64,000 bases of DNA from assembly GCA_049680365.1 (NCBI GenBank), contig JBAUHQ010000191.1, positions 5,310-69,309 on the forward strand, read 5' to 3'. The notes beneath the pieces were generated by a model. It was not told the origin of the DNA and did no database searches. It was given only the letters and a program-made list of their open reading frames with translations. The DNA is from K23-9 sp049680365 (GTDB lineage Bacteria; Planctomycetota; Planctomycetia; Pirellulales; Pirellulaceae). A program made the translations under genes and the position numbers. Of this stretch, positions 1 through 9,197 are shown piece after piece (position 1 is the stretch's first letter; every line of letters begins with the position of its first letter).

Positions 1-1
1 T

Positions 2-574
2 CATCCCGCGACGATCCACTTTCCAGTCGCGCTGCTGACCTTTGGTGCGATCTTTGTTGTCTTGGGATGGAAGTGGCCGGTGTTGGGCACACAGATTCCG
101 CTGGCATGCTTGTTGTTTGGCGCGGTGTCGGCAGTGGGCGCGACCATGATGGGATGGGCGTTTGCACCGGAAAAGGGTTACCCCGGCTGGACGCACTTTG
201 ATATGGACAACGAATTTTTCTGGCATCGTTGGGGCGGAATGATTGTCACCGTTTTCAGCCTCATCATGGCCGGCATCGCTTTGATGGGAATCAAGCGTGG
301 CGACGAATCGCTAACAAAAATCTGGAAAGTCGGATTGTTGGTCGCCGCGGGGATGGTGGGAGCAGTAGGGCACCAAGGTGGCGAATTGACCTATGGCAAA
401 GATCACTATCCACGAGCTTTCCGAATACTGTTTGGTACGCCCGAAGACGCTGAGCCGGAGGTTGACGCTAAGCCGGTCTTTGACGCGGCGACCACCACGG
501 TCTCGGTAGATAAGTCATCCAGCCCTGTTGCCAGTCCTGTTGCCAACTCAGTCTTGCAAACGAAACGGAATTGA
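2..574 (+). CDS. DUF2231-like membrane protein, C-terminal part (5' end outside window)
   Basis: The reading frame is open from the window edge. It begins with a His-Pro-x3-His-Phe-Pro motif followed by a hydrophobic stretch, the signature of DUF2231-type membrane domains that often precede planctomycete cytochrome domains. Three or four membrane segments can be read (edge-residue 25, 30-50, 75-95, 100-115). A hydrophilic Ala/Val/Ser-rich tail of about 60 residues follows, presumably outside the membrane. The stop overlaps or abuts the start of ppk1, so the two are probably co-transcribed. The precise role is unknown, and the true start lies upstream of this window. Confidence 0.6.
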   Translation, partial: HPATIHFPVALLTFGAIFVVLGWKWPVLGTQIPLACLLFGAVSAVGATMMGWAFAPEKGYPGWTHFDMDNEFFWHRWGGMIVTVFSLIMAGIALMGIKRGDESLTKIWKVGLLVAAGMVGAVGHQGGELTYGKDHYPRAFRILFGTPEDAEPEVDAKPVFDAATTTVSVDKSSSPVASPVANSVLQTKRN

Positions 575-576
575 TT

Positions 577-2775
577 GTGGCGAAGAAACGTAAAAGTAAG
601 AAGGCGAACAAAGAGGCAATGGACAAGCCGTTGCCGGAAGACCGGTTTATCAATCGCGAGTTAAGCTGGCTGGAATTCAATCGACGCGTTTTGGAACAAG
701 CGGCTGACGAGAGTCTTCCCTTGTTAGAACGCGCAAAGTTTTTGGCGATTACGAGTTCCAATTTGGACGAATTCGTAATGGTACGTGTTGGCGGGTTGAG
801 ATTGCAGTTCCAACGCAATGCTCAGCAACGTGATCCAGCCGGATTGACGGTTGCTGATCAGCTAAACGCGGTTTTGGGTAAGGCTCAAATTATCGTAAGC
901 CAACAGTACCGATTGATGCGGGACTCCTTGGAGCCCAAATTGTGCGAAGCCGGTATCACGCGTGTTGATCTCAGCGCTTGCTCAGACAAGTGTGCGGTGG
1001 CTGCGGAAGCGAGATTCCGGTCCGATGTTTCGGCCGTCGTTTCACCGCAGCAAATCTCACACGACCATCCATTCCCGCTAATTCAAGGACTGGGCGTCCA
1101 GCTATGCGTCCGATTGGCAGCAGATCCGAAAACGGAATTGGGTGGCTTGCCGCCGGAAGAAGGCGATTCTCCCTGGCAATTTGCAGTCATCCCGATCGGC
1201 AGGGCTTTGGACCGAATGGTGTCGATGCCTTCCGATGGAGGCTACGCCTACGTCTTGCTTGAAGACTTGGTGACGCATTTCGTGGAAGAATTTTTTCCAA
1301 ATCGTGAAGTGCTTGAGTGTATTCCGCTGCGAGTGACGCGAAACGCTGATATTGAATTGCGTGAAGATTCAGCGGCCGATTTGCTGGGGGGAATGGAAGA
1401 AGTCTTGGAGAGTCGGCGCTATTCCAACGTTATCCGTTTGGAATACGGTGCCAACGCCAGTGACGCGATGATTGCGTTCTTTTCGGAATCGCTTGGATTG
1501 ACGAATCAAGACTTGTTTCCGATCGATGGTCCGTTGGATTTGACCTATCTGTTTTCTCTGCATGGGTTGGAGGGATTCGAGTTTTTGAAGGACGAAGTCT
1601 GGCCACCACAGCCGAGCCCGCAGATCGACGCGAGTGAAACAATGTTTGCGACGATCGCCGCCGGCGACGTTCTGCTGGTTCACCCGTACGAACGATTTGA
1701 TTCGGTTGTGAGGTTGATAGAAGAAGCCGCTGTTGATCCAGACGTATTGGCCATCAAGCAAGTCTTGTATCGAACCAGCAAGAGCAGTCCGATTGTTGCA
1801 GCGCTAAAACGCGCGGCTGAACGCGGTAAATATGTTTCGGCGATTGTGGAGTTGAAAGCGCGTTTTGATGAGGCGAGGAATATCGAGTGGGCCCGCGAGA
1901 TGGAGCACGCTGGAGTGCAAGTCATCTACGGAATTCGTGGGCTCAAGACGCACGCAAAAGTCTGCATTATTGTGAGGCGAGAGCCACAGGGCATTGTCCG
2001 CTACGTTCACTTTGGAACGGGAAACTACAACGAGGCGACCTCAAAACTTTACGGCGATATCTCGTTGTTGACCTGTGATGATGTTTTGGGATCCGATGCA
2101 ACCACGTTTTTTAATGCGGTGACCGGCGCAAGTCAGCCGCTACAGATGCAACAGTTGATTGCCGCGCCGATTGGCTTGCGCAAACGTTTGTTGGATCTAA
2201 TCGATGCTGAACGTCAGCGTTGTCTGGAAGGCCAGAAAGGACAAGTGACGGCGAAACTGAATGCGTTGGTGGATACGCAGTTGATCGACGCGCTTTATCG
2301 GGCCAGCCAAGCGGGTGTAAAAGTTCGCTTGAACATTCGCGGTGTCTGCTGCCTGAAGCCCGGTGTCGAGGGACTGAGTGAGAATATCGAAGTGATTTCG
2401 ATCGTGGACCGTTTTTTGGAGCACGCTCGGATTGTCTTGTTCCACCATGGGGGCGCGGAAGAGTTGCTCATTAGTAGCGCCGATTGGATGCCGCGTAACC
2501 TGGATCGTCGGATCGAATTGCTGGTGCCGGTGGTGGATGAAACGTGCCGCCGAAAACTGATCACGACGCTGAATCGTTATTTTGATGACACGCAAAGCGC
2601 ATGGCGAATGCTGCCCAGCGGAAACTACCAGCCGGTTGTGACTGATCAGACGCCCGTGCGTTCTCAATGGGAACTCTATCAGTGGATCTCTGGCAAAGTG
2701 CTGGACGCCCAGCAGAGTCGACGGACGACGTTTCAGACTCACGAACCACGTCGCGGGGACGAAAAAAAGGGTTGA
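577..2775 (+). CDS. ppk1: polyphosphate kinase 1
   Basis: Cytoplasmic, membrane-associated enzyme that polymerises the gamma phosphate of ATP into inorganic polyphosphate. The N-terminal motif NRELSWLEFN is diagnostic. The two histidine-bearing PLD-like domains are present: GLKTHAK (His about residue 459, the phosphorylated histidine of the family) and FLEHAR (His about 616). HFGTGNYNE and SADWMPRNLDRRIE are also conserved family blocks. The length of 732 residues is normal. I chose GTG at 577. TTG at 571 is two codons upstream and would overlap the preceding stop; neither has a clear ribosome site. No exopolyphosphatase gene is adjacent. Confidence 0.96.
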   Translation: MAKKRKSKKANKEAMDKPLPEDRFINRELSWLEFNRRVLEQAADESLPLLERAKFLAITSSNLDEFVMVRVGGLRLQFQRNAQQRDPAGLTVADQLNAVLGKAQIIVSQQYRLMRDSLEPKLCEAGITRVDLSACSDKCAVAAEARFRSDVSAVVSPQQISHDHPFPLIQGLGVQLCVRLAADPKTELGGLPPEEGDSPWQFAVIPIGRALDRMVSMPSDGGYAYVLLEDLVTHFVEEFFPNREVLECIPLRVTRNADIELREDSAADLLGGMEEVLESRRYSNVIRLEYGANASDAMIAFFSESLGLTNQDLFPIDGPLDLTYLFSLHGLEGFEFLKDEVWPPQPSPQIDASETMFATIAAGDVLLVHPYERFDSVVRLIEEAAVDPDVLAIKQVLYRTSKSSPIVAALKRAAERGKYVSAIVELKARFDEARNIEWAREMEHAGVQVIYGIRGLKTHAKVCIIVRREPQGIVRYVHFGTGNYNEATSKLYGDISLLTCDDVLGSDATTFFNAVTGASQPLQMQQLIAAPIGLRKRLLDLIDAERQRCLEGQKGQVTAKLNALVDTQLIDALYRASQAGVKVRLNIRGVCCLKPGVEGLSENIEVISIVDRFLEHARIVLFHHGGAEELLISSADWMPRNLDRRIELLVPVVDETCRRKLITTLNRYFDDTQSAWRMLPSGNYQPVVTDQTPVRSQWELYQWISGKVLDAQQSRRTTFQTHEPRRGDEKKG

Positions 2776-3105
2776 TCGGAGTTGTTGCGGTTTTCATCAA
2801 GTAATCGTTGAAACCCGAAAACGACCGTTTTGCTCGTCATTTAGCGAGAATCAACCGTTGCGAATCAAGATTTTGGCATCAAGATTTCGATGACATGAAT
2901 AACTACGTGATTGATATCCAAAGCGGCGATTTGGCGGCAAAAGTGGGGACCAGCCATGATTTATTTGGCAAAGAACTCCTGAACTGACGCAAATCCAGCC
3001 TCAGACGCAGTTTCGGGCACAAAACGAGTTCGATAATATACACGTTTGGACGATCGCGGCGTCTGACGCCCACATTGCAGACACTTCCTAGTTTCCGGAT
3101 TATGC
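2776..3105. other. gene-free stretch between ppk1 and the next gene
   Basis: About 330 bases. Weak complementary words around GAAAACGACCGTTTTGCTCG (2817-2837) could fold into a small hairpin after ppk1, but no T-run follows. I see no convincing gene, RNA or promoter. Confidence 0.4.
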
Positions 3106-5148
3106 ATGAGCTTCCTATTGGGTTTATACACGCGGCCTCATTGGATGATGAGCCACTCGTTCCAAGCGATAGTGACGTTGTGTGTCGTTCAAGCCATCCG
3201 CCGGCGACGCGCCCCGCTCGTACTGAGCATGCTGGTTTTAGGACTGAGTGTTGGGAACGTCTTTGCTCAAGACGCTGCACCCGAAAAGGCGGCTGAGAAA
3301 CAAGCCGAAGCTGACAACTACATGGTTGCCGCCGACTTGCTGCCGCAATCGACAGCGGGCTACCTACGCATCCCAGACGTTCCCGAGTTCCGCACGTCTT
3401 GGCGAAAGCTCCATATCGGTCAACTGATCGACGATCCTGCGATGAAGGATTTCTTGGACGCTCAGCGAGCACGTGTTGAAAATTACATGGATTCGACGGA
3501 TCACAAAATTGGAATTCGTCCTAAAGAATTGGTCGACGTTGTAACGGGTGAAATCACGCTGGCATGGATTCCGTTTAAGAACGACAAACTGCGTCCCTAT
3601 TCGATTTGCATTATTGCCGACGTGCGTGGCAAAGAGGCAGAAAGTCGGGCAGTGTTGGATCAAATCGATCAAGATCTGAAGACTGCTGGAGCGACTCGAA
3701 AAGATGTGAAATATCGCGATCAGGAAGTTCGCGTTTACTCCACCAAGCCCAAGCCAGGGCAATTAAAGGTCAATCAAGTCGCTGTGACGCATGACGGGAC
3801 ACGGGTGATTGCATCGGACCGCGACACGGTTGTTCAAGATCTCTTGGATGCCATCGGCGGATCGCCCAAAGGCGAGCCGCTCAGCCGCGTTGCTGACTTC
3901 AAAACGGTGATGGACAAGTCCAGCAAGTCGTTAGCCGTCACGGCGGACGATAACGGCAAAGTTGGTTTCGAGTGGTTTGGACGTCCGTTTGAAATGGGGC
4001 GGATTTTGCGAGAAGTGTTCGAGGTGGATCGCGGAAATCAGGTCGACATTTTGAAGCTCTTGGAAGGCCAGGGTTTCGACGCTGTGCAATCACTTGGTGG
4101 TGTTGCCGCACTGGCGGGTGACCGATTTGACGTATTGCATCGTGGGCACGTGTTGGCCAATCGTCCGTTTAAAAATGCGGCTGTCATGCTGGAGTTTTTG
4201 AACTTGCCTCTGCGACCAATTCCCGATTGGATCCATAACGAAGTTGGTAGTTTTAACCGCTTGAATTGGAATGTTGAAAAGGGATTCTGGGCATCGGAGG
4301 GTTTGATCAACGAAGCGTTGGGCGACGAAATTTTCCGAGACATGATCGAAGGAATTCGTGATGACGAAGAAGGTCCCCAGATTGATTTGGAAAAGAACTT
4401 TTTTCCCAACTTGGGCGACACCATCATCCTGATCGCTGACAGCACCGTTCCAGCGGAAGTTGATTCAGAGCGCATGTTGGTTGCCGTGGAGCTGAAGAAT
4501 GCTGCCGCGATCAAGAACGTCATTCGCAAAGCGATGGAGGTTGAACCTGACGCGACCAAGATTGATGCGTTGCCTGATGTCGACATTTGGCGAGTGCAGC
4601 GTGGCGAATCGGACGACGATTTGGACGCGGAGCTTGCCGAGCTAGGTTTTGATGACGAAGAGGGGATGGATGACGGTCAGAAACCCTTGTTGGACCACTG
4701 GGCAATCGCGGTTGTCGATCAAGGGCCCGGTTCGCCAGCCGCCTATCTAATGTTCTCCAGTCATCCGGAGTTTTTGATTGAAGCGGCCAAGCGAATCAAG
4801 TCTGGTGCCAAGGACGGTTTGGAGTCGCTGCAGCCAACGAAGAACGTTGCCGCAGCAATGAAGGACTTGGGAGCCAAGAATGTTGGGATTGACCGAGTGT
4901 CGCTCCTGAAGATGGCTATACGAGCGAAGTACGAACTGCTCCGAAAAGGCAAGCTGAAGGACAGCGATTCGGTGCTGTCGACGTTGCTCCGCCGTGCTAC
5001 CGATGGCGAAGATGGCGGACAGCCTGATCCGTTGAACGCAACGAAATTGCCGCCGATCGGTCAGATTGAAAAATACTTGACCGACGGTGGAGCGTTCGTC
5101 GAAGAAACCAAAGAAGGTTGGTCGTTTACTGGTTTCTTTCTGCGTTAA
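3106..5148 (+). CDS. secreted planctomycete protein of unknown function
   Basis: 680 residues. An Arg-rich stretch (about 33-37) and a hydrophobic core end in VFAQ near residue 54-55, consistent with a cleavable signal peptide. Alternative starts at 3145/3148 would give a more normal signal. The mature part is soluble and mixed alpha/beta, with acidic patches (for example DDDLDAELAELGFDDEEG near residue 505). It resembles the large secreted proteins of planctomycetes often grouped near DUF3352, but I cannot assign that with certainty. It converges with nrnA, the two stops being only 8 bp apart. Confidence 0.6.
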   Translation: MSFLLGLYTRPHWMMSHSFQAIVTLCVVQAIRRRRAPLVLSMLVLGLSVGNVFAQDAAPEKAAEKQAEADNYMVAADLLPQSTAGYLRIPDVPEFRTSWRKLHIGQLIDDPAMKDFLDAQRARVENYMDSTDHKIGIRPKELVDVVTGEITLAWIPFKNDKLRPYSICIIADVRGKEAESRAVLDQIDQDLKTAGATRKDVKYRDQEVRVYSTKPKPGQLKVNQVAVTHDGTRVIASDRDTVVQDLLDAIGGSPKGEPLSRVADFKTVMDKSSKSLAVTADDNGKVGFEWFGRPFEMGRILREVFEVDRGNQVDILKLLEGQGFDAVQSLGGVAALAGDRFDVLHRGHVLANRPFKNAAVMLEFLNLPLRPIPDWIHNEVGSFNRLNWNVEKGFWASEGLINEALGDEIFRDMIEGIRDDEEGPQIDLEKNFFPNLGDTIILIADSTVPAEVDSERMLVAVELKNAAAIKNVIRKAMEVEPDATKIDALPDVDIWRVQRGESDDDLDAELAELGFDDEEGMDDGQKPLLDHWAIAVVDQGPGSPAAYLMFSSHPEFLIEAAKRIKSGAKDGLESLQPTKNVAAAMKDLGAKNVGIDRVSLLKMAIRAKYELLRKGKLKDSDSVLSTLLRRATDGEDGGQPDPLNATKLPPIGQIEKYLTDGGAFVEETKEGWSFTGFFLR

Positions 5149-5156
5149 GGTCAACG

Positions 5157-6155
5157 CTATGCAGTTCCCAGTGCTTTCTTGACCGCTTCGATCACGACGG
5201 GCAGCACTCTACCGCGAACTTCATCCAGCGTGCCTTCTTGGAAAGCGCCTGCGGCGGCCTTGTGACCGCCGCCATTAAATTGGCGGGCAATCTCGTTACA
5301 GTCCATCGCGCAACGACTGCGGAAGCTGAGTTTGAATCCGCCGCGAATTTGTTCGACAAAGATCACCGCTGCATGCGTGTTCTCCACAGCCAGCGTCAGA
5401 TTGATGGCGTCTTCGGTGTCGCTTGGTAGCGCGCCTGTTTTTTCGAAGTCTTCTTTCTTGACACAAGTGTGCATCAAGGCACCACCGACTTCCGATTCGG
5501 TCCGCGACAAGATCAGGCCGCGTAGCTTCAAGCGTCCTAGTGTATCGCGTTCGTACAAGTCGCCGTAAATTTCACTGGGCACCGCTCCGGCTTCCATCAA
5601 CCTGGCGATCACGCGATAGGTCTCGGGAGTGACACTGCCGAATCGGAACCAGCCCGTGTCAGTCGCGATCGCGGCGAACACCGGGTAGGCCAGTGCTCGC
5701 GTGAGAGGCACGTTGAACGCGTCGGCAGCTTGGACGACCAAGTGACCGGTTGCTTCGGCTTGGTAATCCTTGTACATCGTCGCCCCCAAAGCATCTTCGC
5801 CGACGTGATGATCCAATACCATTTTGTCACAACTTGCGGCGCGAATCACGTCGCCCATGTCGCCAAGTTGGGCCCATGCGCTGGTATCCAGAATCATGAT
5901 GCAGTCGCATGAGATATCTTCGGCTTCGACATGATCACCCAGCACTTCGATGTTGCCTGCAGGATCCAGGAACTGTAGCGAGGGTGGCGTCCGATGCGCG
6001 TTGATGATGCGAACGTCTTTTCCGACCGCACGCAGAACTTCGGCCATGCCCAATTCGCTGCCCAACGCGTCACAGTCAGGGCGAATGTGGCTGACCAATA
6101 CAAACGATTGGTAGTGGCTGATTTGATTGACAAAAGCTTTCCAGTTGACGCCCAT
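5157..6155 (-). CDS. nrnA: DHH-family oligoribonuclease / pAp phosphatase NrnA
   Basis: DHH/DHHA1 phosphoesterase, 332 residues. Family members degrade nano-RNA oligonucleotides of 2-5 nt and often dephosphorylate 3'-phosphoadenosine 5'-phosphate in the cytoplasm. Visible motifs are SHIRPDCDALGS (residues 22-33, metal-binding His/Asp), LDTSAW, LDHHVGE (the DHH signature) and the C-terminal DHHA1 motif FNGGGHKAAAGA. It follows ribF by 50 bp on the same strand and is probably the last gene of the larB-nnrD-ribF-nrnA run. In many bacteria nrnA likewise lies near ribF. Confidence 0.9.
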   Translation of the reverse strand: MGVNWKAFVNQISHYQSFVLVSHIRPDCDALGSELGMAEVLRAVGKDVRIINAHRTPPSLQFLDPAGNIEVLGDHVEAEDISCDCIMILDTSAWAQLGDMGDVIRAASCDKMVLDHHVGEDALGATMYKDYQAEATGHLVVQAADAFNVPLTRALAYPVFAAIATDTGWFRFGSVTPETYRVIARLMEAGAVPSEIYGDLYERDTLGRLKLRGLILSRTESEVGGALMHTCVKKEDFEKTGALPSDTEDAINLTLAVENTHAAVIFVEQIRGGFKLSFRSRCAMDCNEIARQFNGGGHKAAAGAFQEGTLDEVRGRVLPVVIEAVKKALGTA

Positions 6156-6205
6156 GGGCTCAGGTTCCTGTGTTGTCTGCGTTGCTGCTGTGGTTGGGCA
6201 ACAGA

Positions 6206-7168
6206 TTAAAGGAGGAGTTGATTTCGGATGACGGCCACATCGCGGGTGAGTTGTGCGGCGAGGTCTTTTGTCGATTCAAAGCGTGTGACATCGCGTACAG
6301 CCAATTCAAAGTCGACGGATATCTGTTGGCCATACAGATCACCGGAAAAGTCCAGTAAATGCACTTCAACTTTGCTGGCCGATTCGTTGAATGTTGGATT
6401 GGGGCCGATATGAATCGCGGCAAGAAAACGTTTTTCGCCAATATTCGCGGTTCCACCATACACACCGTGCCCCGGAATAACGACATCGAAACCAGAGAGA
6501 TTGGCAGTAGGGAAGCCGATCGTCCGCCCGCGTTTTTCGCCGGTCACGACTTGGCCGCGAATTCGGTAGGGACTGCCCAAAAACTGCAGAGCATTCGCTA
6601 TTTTTCCTTGGCCAAGGAGGTCTCGGATCCGCGTGCTGCTAATCAGTTCATCGCCGTTTTCTGTGGGATGGGCGATCGTGCATAGAATTTGATTTTCTTG
6701 GCATAGTTGCGCGAGCGTTTCCACGTTGCCCTGACGTCCGCGTCCGAAGAAAAAGTTGGGTCCTTCGATCATCGCTTTGGCGCGAAGATTGTCGACAATT
6801 AACGACTGAAAAAAGTCCTTCGCTGAAAGGCTTAGAAAACTCTCGGTTGTCTCGATTACCAACAGATATTCGATGTCCAATTCGCCCATTAATTCGGCTC
6901 GACGTTCAATCCATGTCAATTTTTCGGGGACGAAGTCGGCGCGAAGGATTGCCGAAGGGTGCGGATCAAAGACGATGGCAACAGTTGGACCACCAATGGC
7001 ATCAGCTTGCTTTTTCGCTTCGCTCAATAACACGCGGTGACCGATATGCACGCCATCGAAATTACCGATGCTGACGACGCCGCCCATCAACGCTGGTTCA
7101 AGCGATACTCTGGCCGGATTGTTCTCCCGTGGATGCGACAATTGGGAGAAGCGAACAATTTTCGTCAC
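6206..7168 (-). CDS. ribF: bifunctional riboflavin kinase / FAD synthetase
   Basis: Phosphorylates riboflavin to FMN and adenylates it to FAD. The N-terminal nucleotidyltransferase half shows SIGNFDGVHIGHR (the HxGH-type ATP site) and FDPHP. Middle residues SSTRIRDLLGQG match the ISSTxIR motif. The C-terminal riboflavin kinase half begins at GEKRGRTIGFPTANL with the conserved GxxPTAN. The length of 320 residues is typical. The gene sits 50 bp before nrnA and 106 bp after nnrD on the same strand. Confidence 0.95.
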   Translation of the reverse strand: MTKIVRFSQLSHPRENNPARVSLEPALMGGVVSIGNFDGVHIGHRVLLSEAKKQADAIGGPTVAIVFDPHPSAILRADFVPEKLTWIERRAELMGELDIEYLLVIETTESFLSLSAKDFFQSLIVDNLRAKAMIEGPNFFFGRGRQGNVETLAQLCQENQILCTIAHPTENGDELISSTRIRDLLGQGKIANALQFLGSPYRIRGQVVTGEKRGRTIGFPTANLSGFDVVIPGHGVYGGTANIGEKRFLAAIHIGPNPTFNESASKVEVHLLDFSGDLYGQQISVDFELAVRDVTRFESTKDLAAQLTRDVAVIRNQLLL

Positions 7169-7189
7169 GGCGGGTTCGAACTAAAACGT

Positions 7190-7199
7190 CAGGGCAGGG
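7190..7199. repeat. CAGGGCAGGG (CCCTGCCCTG family), intergenic, plus orientation
   Basis: Copy 1 of the six exact copies of the decamer; followed by GGGTAGGG. It is upstream of ribF. See the other copies at 15364, 18591, 28696, 35937 and 48402. Confidence 0.85.
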
Positions 7200-7274
7200 T
7201 AGGGCGGTCAGTATTGGGAGGGATTATGGACCAGAAAGCTGACTGAGCGAAGGTGGTGCGAATCTGGCCGATGC

Positions 7275-8120
7275 TCACATGACGGCTTCTCCGACTGCTT
7301 GTGGCAATTCGCTTAGGATCTCACGGCAGGTCATGCCTAATTGCGAGTACTTCTGGGCGGCCAGATCACCGGCCAGACCGTGGATCCAGACGCCTAACCG
7401 CGCCGCGTCCCATGTGCTGAGCCCTTGTCCCAGGAGCGACGTGATCACACCGGTCAGTACATCGCCGCTGCCAGCAGTTGCCATGCCTGGGTTACCCGTA
7501 TCGTTTGTCCAGGTTTCGCGTGACGAAACGACCACGGTGGGACCGCCTTTGACAACGATCACCGACCCAGTCTGTTGCGACAGTTCCGTGGCCGCAGCAA
7601 TTTGCCCCTCGCGATTACTGCTGGCGACACCGGTCAAACGTTCCAGCTCGCCAGGATGCGGCGTCAACACAAGTTCGCCACCGAGTCGATCGGTCCAATT
7701 CGCCATCGCGATCGCGTTCAACGCGTCAGCGTCCATAATGCGTGGGATGTGGACTAGTGAAAGTAAACGTTCGACGATCGCTAATGAGCCGTTTTCCGTC
7801 GTCATGCCTGGACCGCATCCGATGACCGATGCGTTGCGAGCAGCGTCGGCGACATCCTTTGCCGCAGCCAAACTGAATCGGCCTTTGTCGTCACTACCGG
7901 AAATCGTCATTATCCCTGGATGAAAACTAGCAACCGTTTCCAAGCAGGCGTTGGGTACGAACGCCGATACTAAGCCCGAGCCCGTGTGGAGCGCCGCTAT
8001 GGCTGACAACGCAATCGATCCGCTCATTCCGCGTGATCCGCCCACCAATAACACACGACCAAAGTTGCCTTTGTGTGCATTGGTTTTACGTGGTGAGATT
8101 TTTAGTGGTGGATTTTGCAT
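7275..8120 (-). CDS. nnrD: ADP-dependent NAD(P)H-hydrate dehydratase
   Basis: Repairs hydrated NADH and NADPH. The protein is the C-terminal half only of the YjeF family (281 residues), with no epimerase domain. Visible motifs are HKGNFGRVLLVGGS at residue 16, GCGPGM, MDADALNAIA, LTPHPGELERLTG, VVKGGPTVV, and the nucleotide-binding NTGNPGMATAGSGDVLTG. It starts 12 bp downstream of the larB stop, so the two are likely translationally linked. The companion epimerase NnrE is not in the window. Confidence 0.92.
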   Translation of the reverse strand: MQNPPLKISPRKTNAHKGNFGRVLLVGGSRGMSGSIALSAIAALHTGSGLVSAFVPNACLETVASFHPGIMTISGSDDKGRFSLAAAKDVADAARNASVIGCGPGMTTENGSLAIVERLLSLVHIPRIMDADALNAIAMANWTDRLGGELVLTPHPGELERLTGVASSNREGQIAAATELSQQTGSVIVVKGGPTVVVSSRETWTNDTGNPGMATAGSGDVLTGVITSLLGQGLSTWDAARLGVWIHGLAGDLAAQKYSQLGMTCREILSELPQAVGEAVM

Positions 8121-8132
8121 TCGAAGTTGGCT

Positions 8133-9017
8133 TTATCCAGGGCGATCAGTTTTCTGAAGCTGATTGATGATCAGTCCAGCCATGTAGCCCGCTTTGAAAC
8201 CGGCATCAATATTCACAACGGCAACGCCAGCCGCACAGCTACTTAACATCCCCAGTAGAGGCGTCAGTCCGCCCAGTGTCGCACCGTATCCCACACTGGT
8301 AGGAACAGCAAATATTGGAACCGATAAATGCCCCGATACGACAGACGGCAAAGCACCTTCCATCCCCGCCACAACAATCACGGCACTCGCGTTTCGTAAA
8401 CGAGGCACCGCCGACAAGAGTCGCTGCGGTCCGGCGACTCCGATGTCGTCGAACTTCACGTAAGGGATTCCCATCCAAGTCAGCGTTTCGATGGCTTCTT
8501 CGGCGACTGGTGCATCCGTGCTGCCAGCGGTGACGACGGCGACATGATGTGACGAAGGGGAAACGGAATCGATTGGAGCTGACTTGGCGATTGCTTGGGC
8601 GGAAATCCGCAATGTTCGTGCGACGGGATTGTGTTGCCAGTGGTCAAACTTAGTCGAAATTTCTTGTGCTGTTGGGGTGTCGATGCGAGTGATCAAAACG
8701 CTTTGGCCGGCATCGATTTGCACTTTCGCGATCCGCTGGATCAAGTCCGACGACTTTCCTTCTCCGTAAATGACTTCGCCAAATCCGCATCGCTGCTGCC
8801 GACCGGTATCGACGGTGGCACCGTCGATCGGAGCTTGTGAATTGGAATGCTGCGTTTCGGGGAGATTGGAGATTGCGACCAGGACTTCGGCCACTGACAC
8901 TTGGCCCATGGCTAGCCGCGTCAACAGATCGGCTAAATCGGTGTGGCGGTTCGGATCGACGTTGGGCCGATGGGAGCTGAGCCCAGGATTTAACGGGGCA
9001 GGGGAGGGCGTTGGCAT
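8133..9017 (-). CDS. larB: nickel-pincer nucleotide biosynthesis protein LarB (AIR carboxylase-like)
   Basis: LarB carboxylates the pyridinium ring of nicotinic acid adenine dinucleotide, the first step toward the Ni-pincer cofactor of lactate racemase-type enzymes. The C-terminal half resembles PurE: VVTAGSTDAPVAEEA, GVAGPQRLL, VVAGMEGALPSVVSG, PTSVGYG and INIDAGFKAG-like AVVNIDAGFKAGYMA. The N-terminal ~100 residues hold the FGEVIYGEGKS block typical of LarB. No larC or larE is adjacent. The gene is divergent from argG and heads the run leading into nnrD. Confidence 0.92.
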   Translation of the reverse strand: MPTPSPAPLNPGLSSHRPNVDPNRHTDLADLLTRLAMGQVSVAEVLVAISNLPETQHSNSQAPIDGATVDTGRQQRCGFGEVIYGEGKSSDLIQRIAKVQIDAGQSVLITRIDTPTAQEISTKFDHWQHNPVARTLRISAQAIAKSAPIDSVSPSSHHVAVVTAGSTDAPVAEEAIETLTWMGIPYVKFDDIGVAGPQRLLSAVPRLRNASAVIVVAGMEGALPSVVSGHLSVPIFAVPTSVGYGATLGGLTPLLGMLSSCAAGVAVVNIDAGFKAGYMAGLIINQLQKTDRPG

Positions 9018-9197
9018 CGAGGCAGTGCAATGCAGCGTGGGGAAACAGGCGAATCAGTCAGAGGGGCGGTTGCAGTTCGCGAGAATCGAATTCAAATACT
9101 TCTCTGACGGCCGCAGACAATTGTTGCGGTTTTACCCATCCTAACAGCTTCCCAGGCATTGGCCTGACCCCCCACTTCACAAGCGGACTCTCTCGTC

